Origin: Bacillota bacterium | GTDB lineage: Bacteria > Bacillota > Clostridia > Clostridiales > Clostridiaceae | NCBI GenBank assembly: GCA_023445445.1 | Contig: JAEXLD010000052.1 | Coordinates: 1-14,536 of the forward strand | Length of the DNA: 14,536 bases | Reading direction: 5' to 3' | Part shown: positions 7,270-13,075 of the stretch, piece by piece | Position numbering within the stretch: position 1 is the stretch's first letter | Layout: every line of letters begins with the position of its first letter | Position numbers and translations under genes: made by a program | Notes under the pieces: generated by a model | What the model was told of the DNA's origin: nothing | The model's input: the letters and a program-made list of their open reading frames with translations, nothing else | Databases searched by the model: none

Positions 7270-7473
7270 ATGAAAACAGTATTAAGGATATTAAATCTTA
7301 ATACAAATGAAGATGTTATTAGCATTAAAGAGGTTATAGCCCATAGTGAAGGAACTATTGCTTGTGAAGTTAATGTAAATAAAAAAGAAGTAAGTATAGT
7401 TTATGATGATAAGGCTATAGCTTTAGACAAAATAATAGCTTCTATTGAAGAACTGGGATATAGTGTAATATAA
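7270..7473 (+). CDS. Small HMA-fold (CopZ-like) protein lacking CxxC
   Basis: A 67-residue protein with the length and alternating beta-alpha-beta-beta-alpha-beta pattern of heavy-metal-associated domains. The ending ALDKIIASIEELGYSVI is characteristic of HMA proteins (helix 2 and last strand). The metal-binding GMxCxxC loop is absent: the corresponding N-terminal segment reads ILNLNTNEDVISIKEVI. The only cysteine is Cys32 in the second strand. AAGGGG precedes the ATG and the gene is 13 bases after ricT, so it is likely cotranscribed. Metal binding by the usual mode is therefore unlikely; function is unknown. It could be a protein-interaction module or a structural relic. Confidence 0.75.
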   Translation: MKTVLRILNLNTNEDVISIKEVIAHSEGTIACEVNVNKKEVSIVYDDKAIALDKIIASIEELGYSVI

Positions 7474-7503
7474 AATATATTCTATATAAATTATTTAGAA
7501 ACC

Positions 7504-7532
7504 TTTAAAAATTTTTATCCTTATGTTAAAAT
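7504..7532 (+). promoter_or_regulatory. Predicted sigma-A promoter of the ferredoxin gene
   Basis: TTTAAA (7504-7509), a 17-base spacer and an extended -10 (TGT-TAAAAT, 7524-7532) lie 40 bases before the ferredoxin start codon. Both hexamers are close to consensus and the TGN extension is present. Confidence 0.55.
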
Positions 7533-7571
7533 AGACTAGAAATAAATTCATAATATTAGGAGGTGCTAGTT

Positions 7572-7742
7572 ATGGCATTTAAGATTGAAGATTCATGTAT
7601 AAACTGTGGTGCTTGCGCAGCAGAATGCCCAGTTGATGCTATAAGTCAAGGAGATACTCAATTCGTTATCGATGAGGATGTTTGCATAGATTGTGGAAAC
7701 TGTGCAAATGTTTGTCCAGTAGGAGCTCCTGTACAAGCATAA
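7572..7742 (+). CDS. Clostridial-type 2[4Fe-4S] ferredoxin
   Basis: A 56-residue low-potential electron carrier with two cubane clusters, the classic partner of pyruvate:ferredoxin oxidoreductase and hydrogenase in clostridia. Two CxxCxxCxxxCP motifs are present: Cys9/12/15/19 and Cys38/41/44/48. The surrounding sequence (SCINCGACAAECPVDAIS; CIDCGNCANVCPVGAPVQ) is almost the textbook clostridial ferredoxin. AGGAGGTG lies upstream of the ATG at 7572. It has its own promoter and a strong terminator, so it is probably transcribed alone and at a high level. The short length makes it easy to miss in automated gene finding. Confidence 0.97.
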   Translation: MAFKIEDSCINCGACAAECPVDAISQGDTQFVIDEDVCIDCGNCANVCPVGAPVQA

Positions 7743-7750
7743 TTTTACAT

Positions 7751-7785
7751 AAAGAACCGCTAATTTAGCGGTTCTTTATTATTTT
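7751..7785 (+). terminator. Intrinsic terminator of the ferredoxin gene
   Basis: A perfect 12-bp stem pairs AAAGAACCGCTA (7751-7762) with TAGCGGTTCTTT (7766-7777), with a 3-nt loop. It is followed on the plus strand by TATTATTTTCTTT. It overlaps the last codons of the converging minus-strand gene; on that strand the tail (ATGTAAAATT) is poor in Ts, so its main direction is plus. Confidence 0.9.
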
Positions 7786-8416
7786 CTTTTAATAACAGTA
7801 CTTGAGACTCATTACTTAAAGGTAATTCATCAGTATAAATAGTATTAGTATCATAATAAAGGATGTTCTTTATAGAAGATAAAAATTTTAAGGGACCATC
7901 TAAATAAAAATATTCTGAAGATGTTTTGAAGGACATTGGTATTATATATTTGGGGTTTAGTGTAGCAACAAGTTTGGCAGCTGAATCTCCATCTAAACAA
8001 AAATGACCTCCAATTGGAATAAATAAAAAATCTAAATCAGTTAATTTACTGAGCAACTCATTATCTAATAAATGCCCTAAGGATCCTAAGTGACAGATTT
8101 TAAACCCATCAATTTCGAATAGATATATAATATTTTCACCTCTTCTAAATCCAGAAAAACTATCTCTATAGCTATTAAATCCTTTAATAATAAAGTATTC
8201 ATTTTCAAAGCATAAAGCAGTATTTATAACCTTATAATTATTAACAAGACAATCATTAATAAATTCATTATTATGAGAATGACTAAAAGTAATTATATCG
8301 GGTTTTAAATCATATTTTTGTATATAGGGATATATTTGCATTGGATCTATTAATATTTTTTTCCCTAACAAATTTTTAATTAAATAACAAGAATGGCAAA
8401 TCCACTTAATTTCCAT
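7760..8416 (-). CDS. Metallo-beta-lactamase-fold protein, metal ligands mostly lost
   Basis: A 218-residue protein of the UlaG/YtkL-like branch of the metallo-beta-lactamase superfamily (Zn-dependent hydrolases, COG2220 type). The fold signature is clear: N-terminal IKWICHSCYLIK, ILIDP (21-25), DIITFSHSH (40-48), ICHLGSLGHLL (107-117), LFIPIGGH (131-138) and the region ending NPKYIIPMSF (154-163). The expected HxHxDH reads HSHNNE (46-51), the GD aspartate is Ser112, and the PMHY histidine is Ser162. Two or three of the ligands of both metal sites are therefore replaced. The start is ATG at 8416, 6 bases after AGGTG; a GTG three codons earlier overlaps that ribosome site. The frame is open. 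It stands alone facing the ferredoxin. Probably non-catalytic or changed in function. Confidence 0.8.
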   Translation of the reverse strand: MEIKWICHSCYLIKNLLGKKILIDPMQIYPYIQKYDLKPDIITFSHSHNNEFINDCLVNNYKVINTALCFENEYFIIKGFNSYRDSFSGFRRGENIIYLFEIDGFKICHLGSLGHLLDNELLSKLTDLDFLFIPIGGHFCLDGDSAAKLVATLNPKYIIPMSFKTSSEYFYLDGPLKFLSSIKNILYYDTNTIYTDELPLSNESQVLLLKENNKEPLN

Positions 8417-8483
8417 ATTAATCACCTCAAGTATAGTTTAAACAAAAGGATTTATATAATTCTTTTTATATGAAAATTTAATA

Positions 8484-8513
8484 TTGGACATATTAAGACT
8501 TATAATATATAAT
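8484..8513 (+). promoter_or_regulatory. Predicted sigma-A promoter of ctsR-clpC
   Basis: TTGGAC (8484-8489) and TATAAT (8508-8513) are separated by 18 bases. An overlapping TATAAT at 8501-8506 with TTAATA 17 bases upstream is an alternative. Either places the transcription start at or just before the CtsR operator. Confidence 0.55.
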
Positions 8514-8516
8514 GAA

Positions 8517-8533
8517 AGTCAAAGAAGGTCTAA
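8517..8533 (+). promoter_or_regulatory. CtsR operator (heptad direct repeat)
   Basis: AGTCAAA (8517-8523), spacer GAA, GGTCTAA (8527-8533) fits the CtsR box RGTCAAA-NAN-RGTCAAA with one mismatch in the second heptad. It starts four bases after the second -10 box, so bound CtsR would cover the transcription start. This is the expected autoregulation of ctsR-clpC by heat and protein stress. Confidence 0.85.
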
Positions 8534-8563
8534 TTTAAATAATAAGTTTAAGAAGGTGAAATT

Positions 8564-9019
8564 ATGGCAAGAATTTCAGATACAATAGAAAATTTTATTA
8601 AAGATATGTTAAATGAAGAGAGAGAAAGAAAAGTTTTAATTCAAAGGAATGAGCTAGCAGATAAATTTTCCTGCGCACCATCACAAATCAATTATGTATT
8701 AACAACAAGATTTACTTATGAAAAGGGATATATAATTGAAAGTAAAAGAGGTGGTGGTGGATATATAGTTATAAAAAAGATAACATACAATGATAAAGCA
8801 GAAAACTTAAATTTAATCAATAATTCCATAGGAGATAGCATAACTTATGGAAATGCTTTATCTATTTTACAGCATTTAAATGATACAAAAGTAATATCTG
8901 ATAATGAATTTGAAATTATTAAGATAACTTTAAATGATAGAACTTTAGCTTCTGTTGAAAATAAAAATAAATTGAGAGCAGATATGTTAAAGGGAATATT
9001 AGCAGTTGTATTATCTTAA
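8564..9019 (+). CDS. ctsR: CtsR, class III stress-gene repressor
   Basis: A 151-residue dimeric repressor of clp genes, released at high temperature and on protein stress. The N-terminal winged helix-turn-helix (about 1-70) includes the thermosensing glycine-rich wing, Arg62 followed by Gly63-66 (KRGGGGYIVI). The C-terminal four-helix dimerisation domain begins near residue 85 and carries LRADMLKGILAVVL at the end, as in the family. AAGGTG lies before the ATG. A matching operator is directly upstream. It is 64 bases before clpC; mcsA and mcsB, which separate the two genes in Bacillus and many other Firmicutes, are absent. Confidence 0.96.
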   Translation: MARISDTIENFIKDMLNEERERKVLIQRNELADKFSCAPSQINYVLTTRFTYEKGYIIESKRGGGGYIVIKKITYNDKAENLNLINNSIGDSITYGNALSILQHLNDTKVISDNEFEIIKITLNDRTLASVENKNKLRADMLKGILAVVLS

Positions 9020-9083
9020 AGTATGTTATATATCTATGGGTTATCTGTGTAGTTAAATTTAGCAATAGGGTATGGAGGTATTT

Positions 9084-11519
9084 ATGGTTTTTGGTAAATT
9101 TACAGAAAGAGCACAAATAGTATTAGTAGAAGCTCAGAAAGAATCACAGTATTTTAAACATGGATATATAGGAACGGAGCATATACTTTTAGGGATATTA
9201 AAAGAAGGTGGTTTTGCTAATAGAGTTTTATATATTAGTGGAATTACTATAGATAAGGTAAGGAATCTTATTGAAGACTACTTAGGCTTTGGTGATGTAG
9301 ATATTTCTATTGGAGAAATGCGATTAAATCCTAGAACTAAGAGAGTATTTGATGATAGTTTAGCAAAGGCTATGATGTATAATCATAATTATATAAATCC
9401 AGAGCATATTTTATTAGCTTTACTAGATGATGTTGAAAGTATAGCTTATACAATAATTTCAAATTTAAAAGTGGATTTAAAAGGTGTAAAAACTGAAATT
9501 ATAAATTACATTAATAAAAATGATGCAAATGATTCAAAGCAAGTAGAGGATAAGAAGAGAAACTCAAACAAAACTCCAATGCTTAATCAGTATGGAAAAG
9601 ATTTAACGGCTTTAGCAAAGGATGGAAAACTTGATCCCTTTATAGGAAGAGAAAGTGAAAGTAAAAGGATATTAGAAATATTGTGCAGAAGAAATAAAAA
9701 CAATCCATGCCTTATAGGAGAGCCGGGAGTTGGTAAAACTGCTGTTGTAGAAGGATTGGCTCAAATGATTGTTCAGGGGAAGGTTCCAGATATTTTGAAG
9801 GATAAATCTATAATAGCTTTAGATTTAACAGCTATGATAGCAGGAGCTAAGTACAGAGGTGAATTTGAAAATAGATTAAAAAAGGTCATGGATGAAATTA
9901 TAACTTCTCAAGATATAATAATATTTATAGATGAGATTCATACAATAGTTGGTGCTGGTGGTGCAGAGGGAGCTATTGATGCATCTAATATTCTAAAGCC
10001 TGCATTAGCTAGAGGTGAAATAAAGTGTATTGGAGCAACTACTATTGATGAATATAGAAAATATATTGAAAAGGACTCGGCCTTAGAAAGAAGATTTCAA
10101 CCAGTTACTGTAGAGGAACCTTCTAAGGAAGAAACTCTTGAGATATTAAGAGGCCTTAGAGAAAAATATGAACTTCATCATATGGTAAAGATAGCAGATG
10201 AAGCTTTAGAGGCAGCTGTTGAACTTTCAGATAGATATATATGTGATAGATTTATGCCTGATAAAGCAATTGATTTAATAGATGAAGCATCAGCTAAAGT
10301 GAGAATAGCAAATCTTATTTCACCTCCAGAAATAGGAGACTTAAAAAGGAATTTGGAACTTCTATCAAAAGATAAAGAAACAGCAATTAAAAGTCAAAGT
10401 TTTGAGAAGGCAGCTTATTTAAGAGATGAGGAAATGGAAATTAAAAATAAGCTGAATGTATTAACTCTTAATTATAACAACTTAGAGTTTAGTAATATTG
10501 TAAGTAGAACTGAAATAGCAAAGGTAGTTTCAGTTTGGGCTAAGATACCAGTAGAAAAGTTAACAGAAGAGGAGTCAGAAAGACTTTTAAAACTTGAAGA
10601 TGTTCTTCAAGAAAGAGTCATAGGACAAAAGGAGGCTGTAACAACAATTTCTAAAGCTGTAAGAAGAGCTAGAGTTGGGTTAAAGGATCCTAATAGACCT
10701 ATAGGATCTTTTATCTTTTGTGGTCCTACTGGAGTGGGAAAGACAGAACTTTCTAATACCTTAGCAGAAGTTATGTTTGGTGATAGAAAAAACTTAATAA
10801 GAATAGATATGTCAGAATACATGGAAAAACATTCAGTATCAAGACTTATAGGAGCACCACCAGGATATGTAGGCTATGAAGAAGGGGGACAATTAACTGA
10901 GGCTATAAGAAGGAATCCATATTCAGTAGTATTATTAGATGAAATAGAAAAGGCTCATCCTGATGTTTTTAATATACTGCTACAAATAATGGAAGATGGG
11001 AAACTTACAGATAGTAAGGGGAGAACAGTAAACTTCAAAAATACTATAATAATAATGACTTCTAATGTAGGCGCCCATAGCATTAAAAAGCAAAATTCAG
11101 TAGGATTTATAAATGAAAAGAATATTGAAAAGAGCGAATTTGAAAACATGAAAAAAATAATTATGGAAGAAGTTAAAAAGCAATTTAAGCCTGAATTCCT
11201 AAATAGGGTAGATGAAGTTATTGTATTTCGTAAGTTAGTAGATAATGATATATTAAAAATCGTTAACTTAATGTTAAATAGTACTATAAATAAGCTTAAG
11301 GAAAGAAAAATAACAATTAATCTAAATGAAGATAGTAAAAAGTTTCTAGTAAATAAAGGTGTAGATATAAATTATGGTGCAAGACCTCTAAGACGAATAA
11401 TAGCTAAAGAGCTAGAAGATAAATTAAGTGAGGAAATGCTAAAGGGTTGCATTAAGGGTGGAGATAATTTAGAAATTTATTGTGATGGTGAAGAACTTTG
11501 TATTAAGCATATATCATAG
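9084..11519 (+). CDS. clpC: ClpC, AAA+ unfoldase of the Clp protease
   Basis: An 811-residue Hsp100 unfoldase that feeds substrates into ClpP. An N-terminal double Clp-N repeat spans 1-145, followed by a charged linker. D1 has Walker A GEPGVGKT (212-219) and Walker B IIIFIDE (278-284). A UVR-containing middle domain lies at about 422-457 (KRNLELL...SFEKAAYLRDEEM). D2 has Walker A GPTGVGKT (547-554), Walker B VVLLDE (615-620) and a ClpP-docking VGF loop at 673-675. The middle domain is short, which makes it ClpC rather than ClpB. Glu32 and Glu107, at the positions that bind phosphoarginine in Bacillus ClpC, are retained, but these residues are also common in other Clp-N domains. The start at 9084 follows GGAGG by 5 bases; an upstream ATG at 9072 overlaps that site. 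Cotranscribed with ctsR. Confidence 0.97.
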   Translation: MVFGKFTERAQIVLVEAQKESQYFKHGYIGTEHILLGILKEGGFANRVLYISGITIDKVRNLIEDYLGFGDVDISIGEMRLNPRTKRVFDDSLAKAMMYNHNYINPEHILLALLDDVESIAYTIISNLKVDLKGVKTEIINYINKNDANDSKQVEDKKRNSNKTPMLNQYGKDLTALAKDGKLDPFIGRESESKRILEILCRRNKNNPCLIGEPGVGKTAVVEGLAQMIVQGKVPDILKDKSIIALDLTAMIAGAKYRGEFENRLKKVMDEIITSQDIIIFIDEIHTIVGAGGAEGAIDASNILKPALARGEIKCIGATTIDEYRKYIEKDSALERRFQPVTVEEPSKEETLEILRGLREKYELHHMVKIADEALEAAVELSDRYICDRFMPDKAIDLIDEASAKVRIANLISPPEIGDLKRNLELLSKDKETAIKSQSFEKAAYLRDEEMEIKNKLNVLTLNYNNLEFSNIVSRTEIAKVVSVWAKIPVEKLTEEESERLLKLEDVLQERVIGQKEAVTTISKAVRRARVGLKDPNRPIGSFIFCGPTGVGKTELSNTLAEVMFGDRKNLIRIDMSEYMEKHSVSRLIGAPPGYVGYEEGGQLTEAIRRNPYSVVLLDEIEKAHPDVFNILLQIMEDGKLTDSKGRTVNFKNTIIIMTSNVGAHSIKKQNSVGFINEKNIEKSEFENMKKIIMEEVKKQFKPEFLNRVDEVIVFRKLVDNDILKIVNLMLNSTINKLKERKITINLNEDSKKFLVNKGVDINYGARPLRRIIAKELEDKLSEEMLKGCIKGGDNLEIYCDGEELCIKHIS

Positions 11520-11520
11520 T

Positions 11521-11700
11521 ATAGAAGGGGCTGTCGCACAATGTAAAATGAATAATGAAAAATGTAAAATTAAAGAAGAAACTCCCTTAGGAGTTTCTAA
11601 AATGTATATATTTTTAGTAATTCCTTAGGAATTACATCAATAATTCTACATTTTCATTCTACATTTTTAATTTAGGAGCTGCTGTGACAGCTTCTTTTTG
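11521..11700 (+). repeat. Hairpin-rich, MITE-like intergenic element
   Basis: Most of the 339-base gap between clpC and trxB is one imperfect palindrome. The outer arms AGAAGGGGCTGTCGCA (11523-11538) and TGTGACAGCTTCT (about 11683-11695) pair with a 3-base bulge. Inside, AATGTAAAATG...AATGTAAAATT (11540-11571) pairs imperfectly with ATTCTACATTTTCATTCTACATT (within 11643-11668). Two internal hairpins each centre on CCTTAGG: 11577-11598 (9 bp) and 11617-11635 (8 bp). No open reading frame is supported. The mirror-like layout and near-duplicated arms look like a non-coding mobile or dispersed repeat; copy number cannot be judged from one window. Confidence 0.65.
11674..11699 (+). terminator. Intrinsic terminator of ctsR-clpC (within the repeat element)
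   Basis: AGGAGCTG (11674-11681) pairs with CAGCTTCT (11688-11695), 8 bp with one G-U and loop CTGTGA, followed by TTTTT (11695-11699). It is the only hairpin in the clpC-trxB gap followed by a T-run, so it most likely ends the clpC transcript. Confidence 0.75.
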
Positions 11701-11787
11701 TTTAATATAAGCATATATTATTAATACTTTTAATGGGAAATTAGGTGAAAAGTCATGAAACTAATAAAAATTATTACCTAAAAATAG

Positions 11788-11816
11788 TTGCATTTTCAAA
11801 ATTACAAGCATATAAT
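11788..11816 (+). promoter_or_regulatory. Predicted promoter of trxB-grx-gapN
   Basis: TTGCAT (11788-11793), a 17-base spacer and a perfect TATAAT (11811-11816) place the transcription start near 11823, just before the palindrome at 11831. Confidence 0.6.
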
Positions 11817-11830
11817 TAATATAAAGAATA

Positions 11831-11845
11831 TACCCCTAGGGGGTA
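11831..11845 (+). promoter_or_regulatory. C-run/G-run palindrome, possible CsoR/CstR-family operator
   Basis: TACCCCTAGGGGGTA is a near-perfect palindrome (one extra G) in otherwise very AT-rich sequence. It lies between the -10 box and the trxB ribosome site. A/T-flanked C-run/G-run palindromes of this size are typical operators of the CsoR/RcnR superfamily (copper-sensing CsoR, persulfide-sensing CstR). The same bases could form a 6-bp RNA hairpin 1 base before AAGGAG and influence translation. No such regulator gene is in the window. Confidence 0.55.
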
Positions 11846-11858
11846 GAAGGAGAATATA

Positions 11859-12803
11859 ATGAGTAAAGAAGTAAAACATAAAGAATTGATAATAATCGGT
11901 GGGGGACCAGCAGGTCTAACTGCTGCTATATATGCAACAAGAGCTAAGTTAGATATGCTTTTATTAGAGGATCAAATATTAGGTGGTCAAGTAAGAAACA
12001 GTTATACAATTGAAAATTATCCTGGTTTTAAAAAAGTTTCAGGAACTGAACTTGCAGACTTAATGCAACAACAAGCAGAAGAACTTGGAGCTGAAATAGA
12101 TGAATTTGATATGGTAGAGAGAGTTGATTTTAGTGGAGACGATAAAATTGTTGAAACTAATAATTATATATATAAAGCAGATGCTGTAATAATAGCAACA
12201 GGAGCAGTCCCAAGAAAATTACCTATTGCAAATGAAGAAAAGTTTTCAGGAAAGGGAATACATTATTGTGCAGTATGCGATGGAGCAATGTATGATGGAA
12301 AAATAATTGGAGTAGTTGGTGGAGGTAACTCTGCATTAGAAGAAGCTTTATTTTTAACAAAGTTTGCTACTAAGGTATACATGATAAGAAGATTTGATTA
12401 TTTCAAAGGCGAAAAGGCTACAATTGATGAAGTTATGAATCACCCTAAGATAGAAGTATTATTTAATGAAGACTTAGTTAATGTAGAAGGAGAAAATTTT
12501 GTTCAAAAAGCAATAATAAAAAATACAGTTGATGGTTCAGAAAAAGAAATGGATATGGATGCTATATTTGGCTTTATAGGAACAGAACCCAAAACAGAAC
12601 ATTTTAAAGATTACATTGAACTAACAAATGGTGGATATGTAAAGACAGATGAACGTATGAGAACAAATGTTAGTGGTATATTTGCGGCTGGTGATGTAAG
12701 AGAAAAAGAATATAGACAAATTACAACTGCAGTTGCTGATGGTACAATAGCAGCATTAGAAGCGGAAAAAGTTATAGTTGAAAAAAAGAAAAATAGAAAA
12801 TAA
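11859..12803 (+). CDS. trxB: Thioredoxin-reductase-like flavoprotein
   Basis: A 314-residue low-molecular-weight FAD-containing disulfide reductase. The FAD-binding IIGGGPAGL is at residues 12-20, the redox-active CAVC at 137-140 and the second nucleotide-binding VVGGGNSALEEA at 152-163. The closing FAD motif GIFAAGDV is at 273-280. The 2'-phosphate-binding HRRxxxR of NADPH-specific TrxB is altered: the aligned residues are Arg177, Arg178, Phe179 and Lys183 (IRRFDYFKG). This resembles the NADH-using Clostridium pasteurianum Cp34, which works with the glutaredoxin-like Cp9 to reduce peroxiredoxin; the next gene is such a glutaredoxin. AAGGAG lies 6 bases before the ATG. It is the first gene of a three-gene unit. 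A true thioredoxin partner is possible but none is nearby. Confidence 0.93.
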   Translation: MSKEVKHKELIIIGGGPAGLTAAIYATRAKLDMLLLEDQILGGQVRNSYTIENYPGFKKVSGTELADLMQQQAEELGAEIDEFDMVERVDFSGDDKIVETNNYIYKADAVIIATGAVPRKLPIANEEKFSGKGIHYCAVCDGAMYDGKIIGVVGGGNSALEEALFLTKFATKVYMIRRFDYFKGEKATIDEVMNHPKIEVLFNEDLVNVEGENFVQKAIIKNTVDGSEKEMDMDAIFGFIGTEPKTEHFKDYIELTNGGYVKTDERMRTNVSGIFAAGDVREKEYRQITTAVADGTIAALEAEKVIVEKKKNRK

Positions 12804-12838
12804 TAATAATAAAATTATTAAAGTAAGGAGAAGATTAT

Positions 12839-13063
12839 ATGATAAAGATATATTCAACATCATGGTGTCCATCTTGTATTAAAGCAAAAAAGTTCTTTGA
12901 TATGAAGGGCTGGGAGTATAAAGAAATTAATGTAGCTGATAAGCATGAAGACAGAGAAGAAGTATTTAAGGTGTCAGGACAAAGAACTGTTCCTGTAATA
13001 GATATAGACGGAGAAATTATAGTTGGATTCGATAAAAATAAAATAGAATTAGCGAAGAAGTAA
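12839..13063 (+). CDS. Glutaredoxin-like protein (NrdH/Cp9 type)
   Basis: A 74-residue thioredoxin-fold protein. It has the N-terminal strand MIKIYSTSW, active-site CPSC (Cys10-Cys13), the cis-proline motif TVPVIDIDG (50-58) and a final GFDKNKIELAKK. A CxxC dithiol in a protein this short, with no glutathione-specific features apparent, fits clostridial glutaredoxin-like carriers reduced by a TrxB-like flavoprotein rather than by glutathione. AAGGAG lies upstream of the ATG. It starts 35 bases after the flavoprotein gene and ends 12 bases before gapN with no terminator, so it is cotranscribed. Likely electron carrier from TrxB to peroxiredoxin or another disulfide target. Confidence 0.92.
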   Translation: MIKIYSTSWCPSCIKAKKFFDMKGWEYKEINVADKHEDREEVFKVSGQRTVPVIDIDGEIIVGFDKNKIELAKK

Positions 13064-13075
13064 GAGGGGATTAAT

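Noticed and set aside
9020..9083. A second CtsR operator or promoter before clpC
   Set aside because: GGTTATCTGTGTAGTTAAA has only weak resemblance to the heptad pair and no matching -35/-10 pair was found, so clpC is best read as cotranscribed with ctsR.
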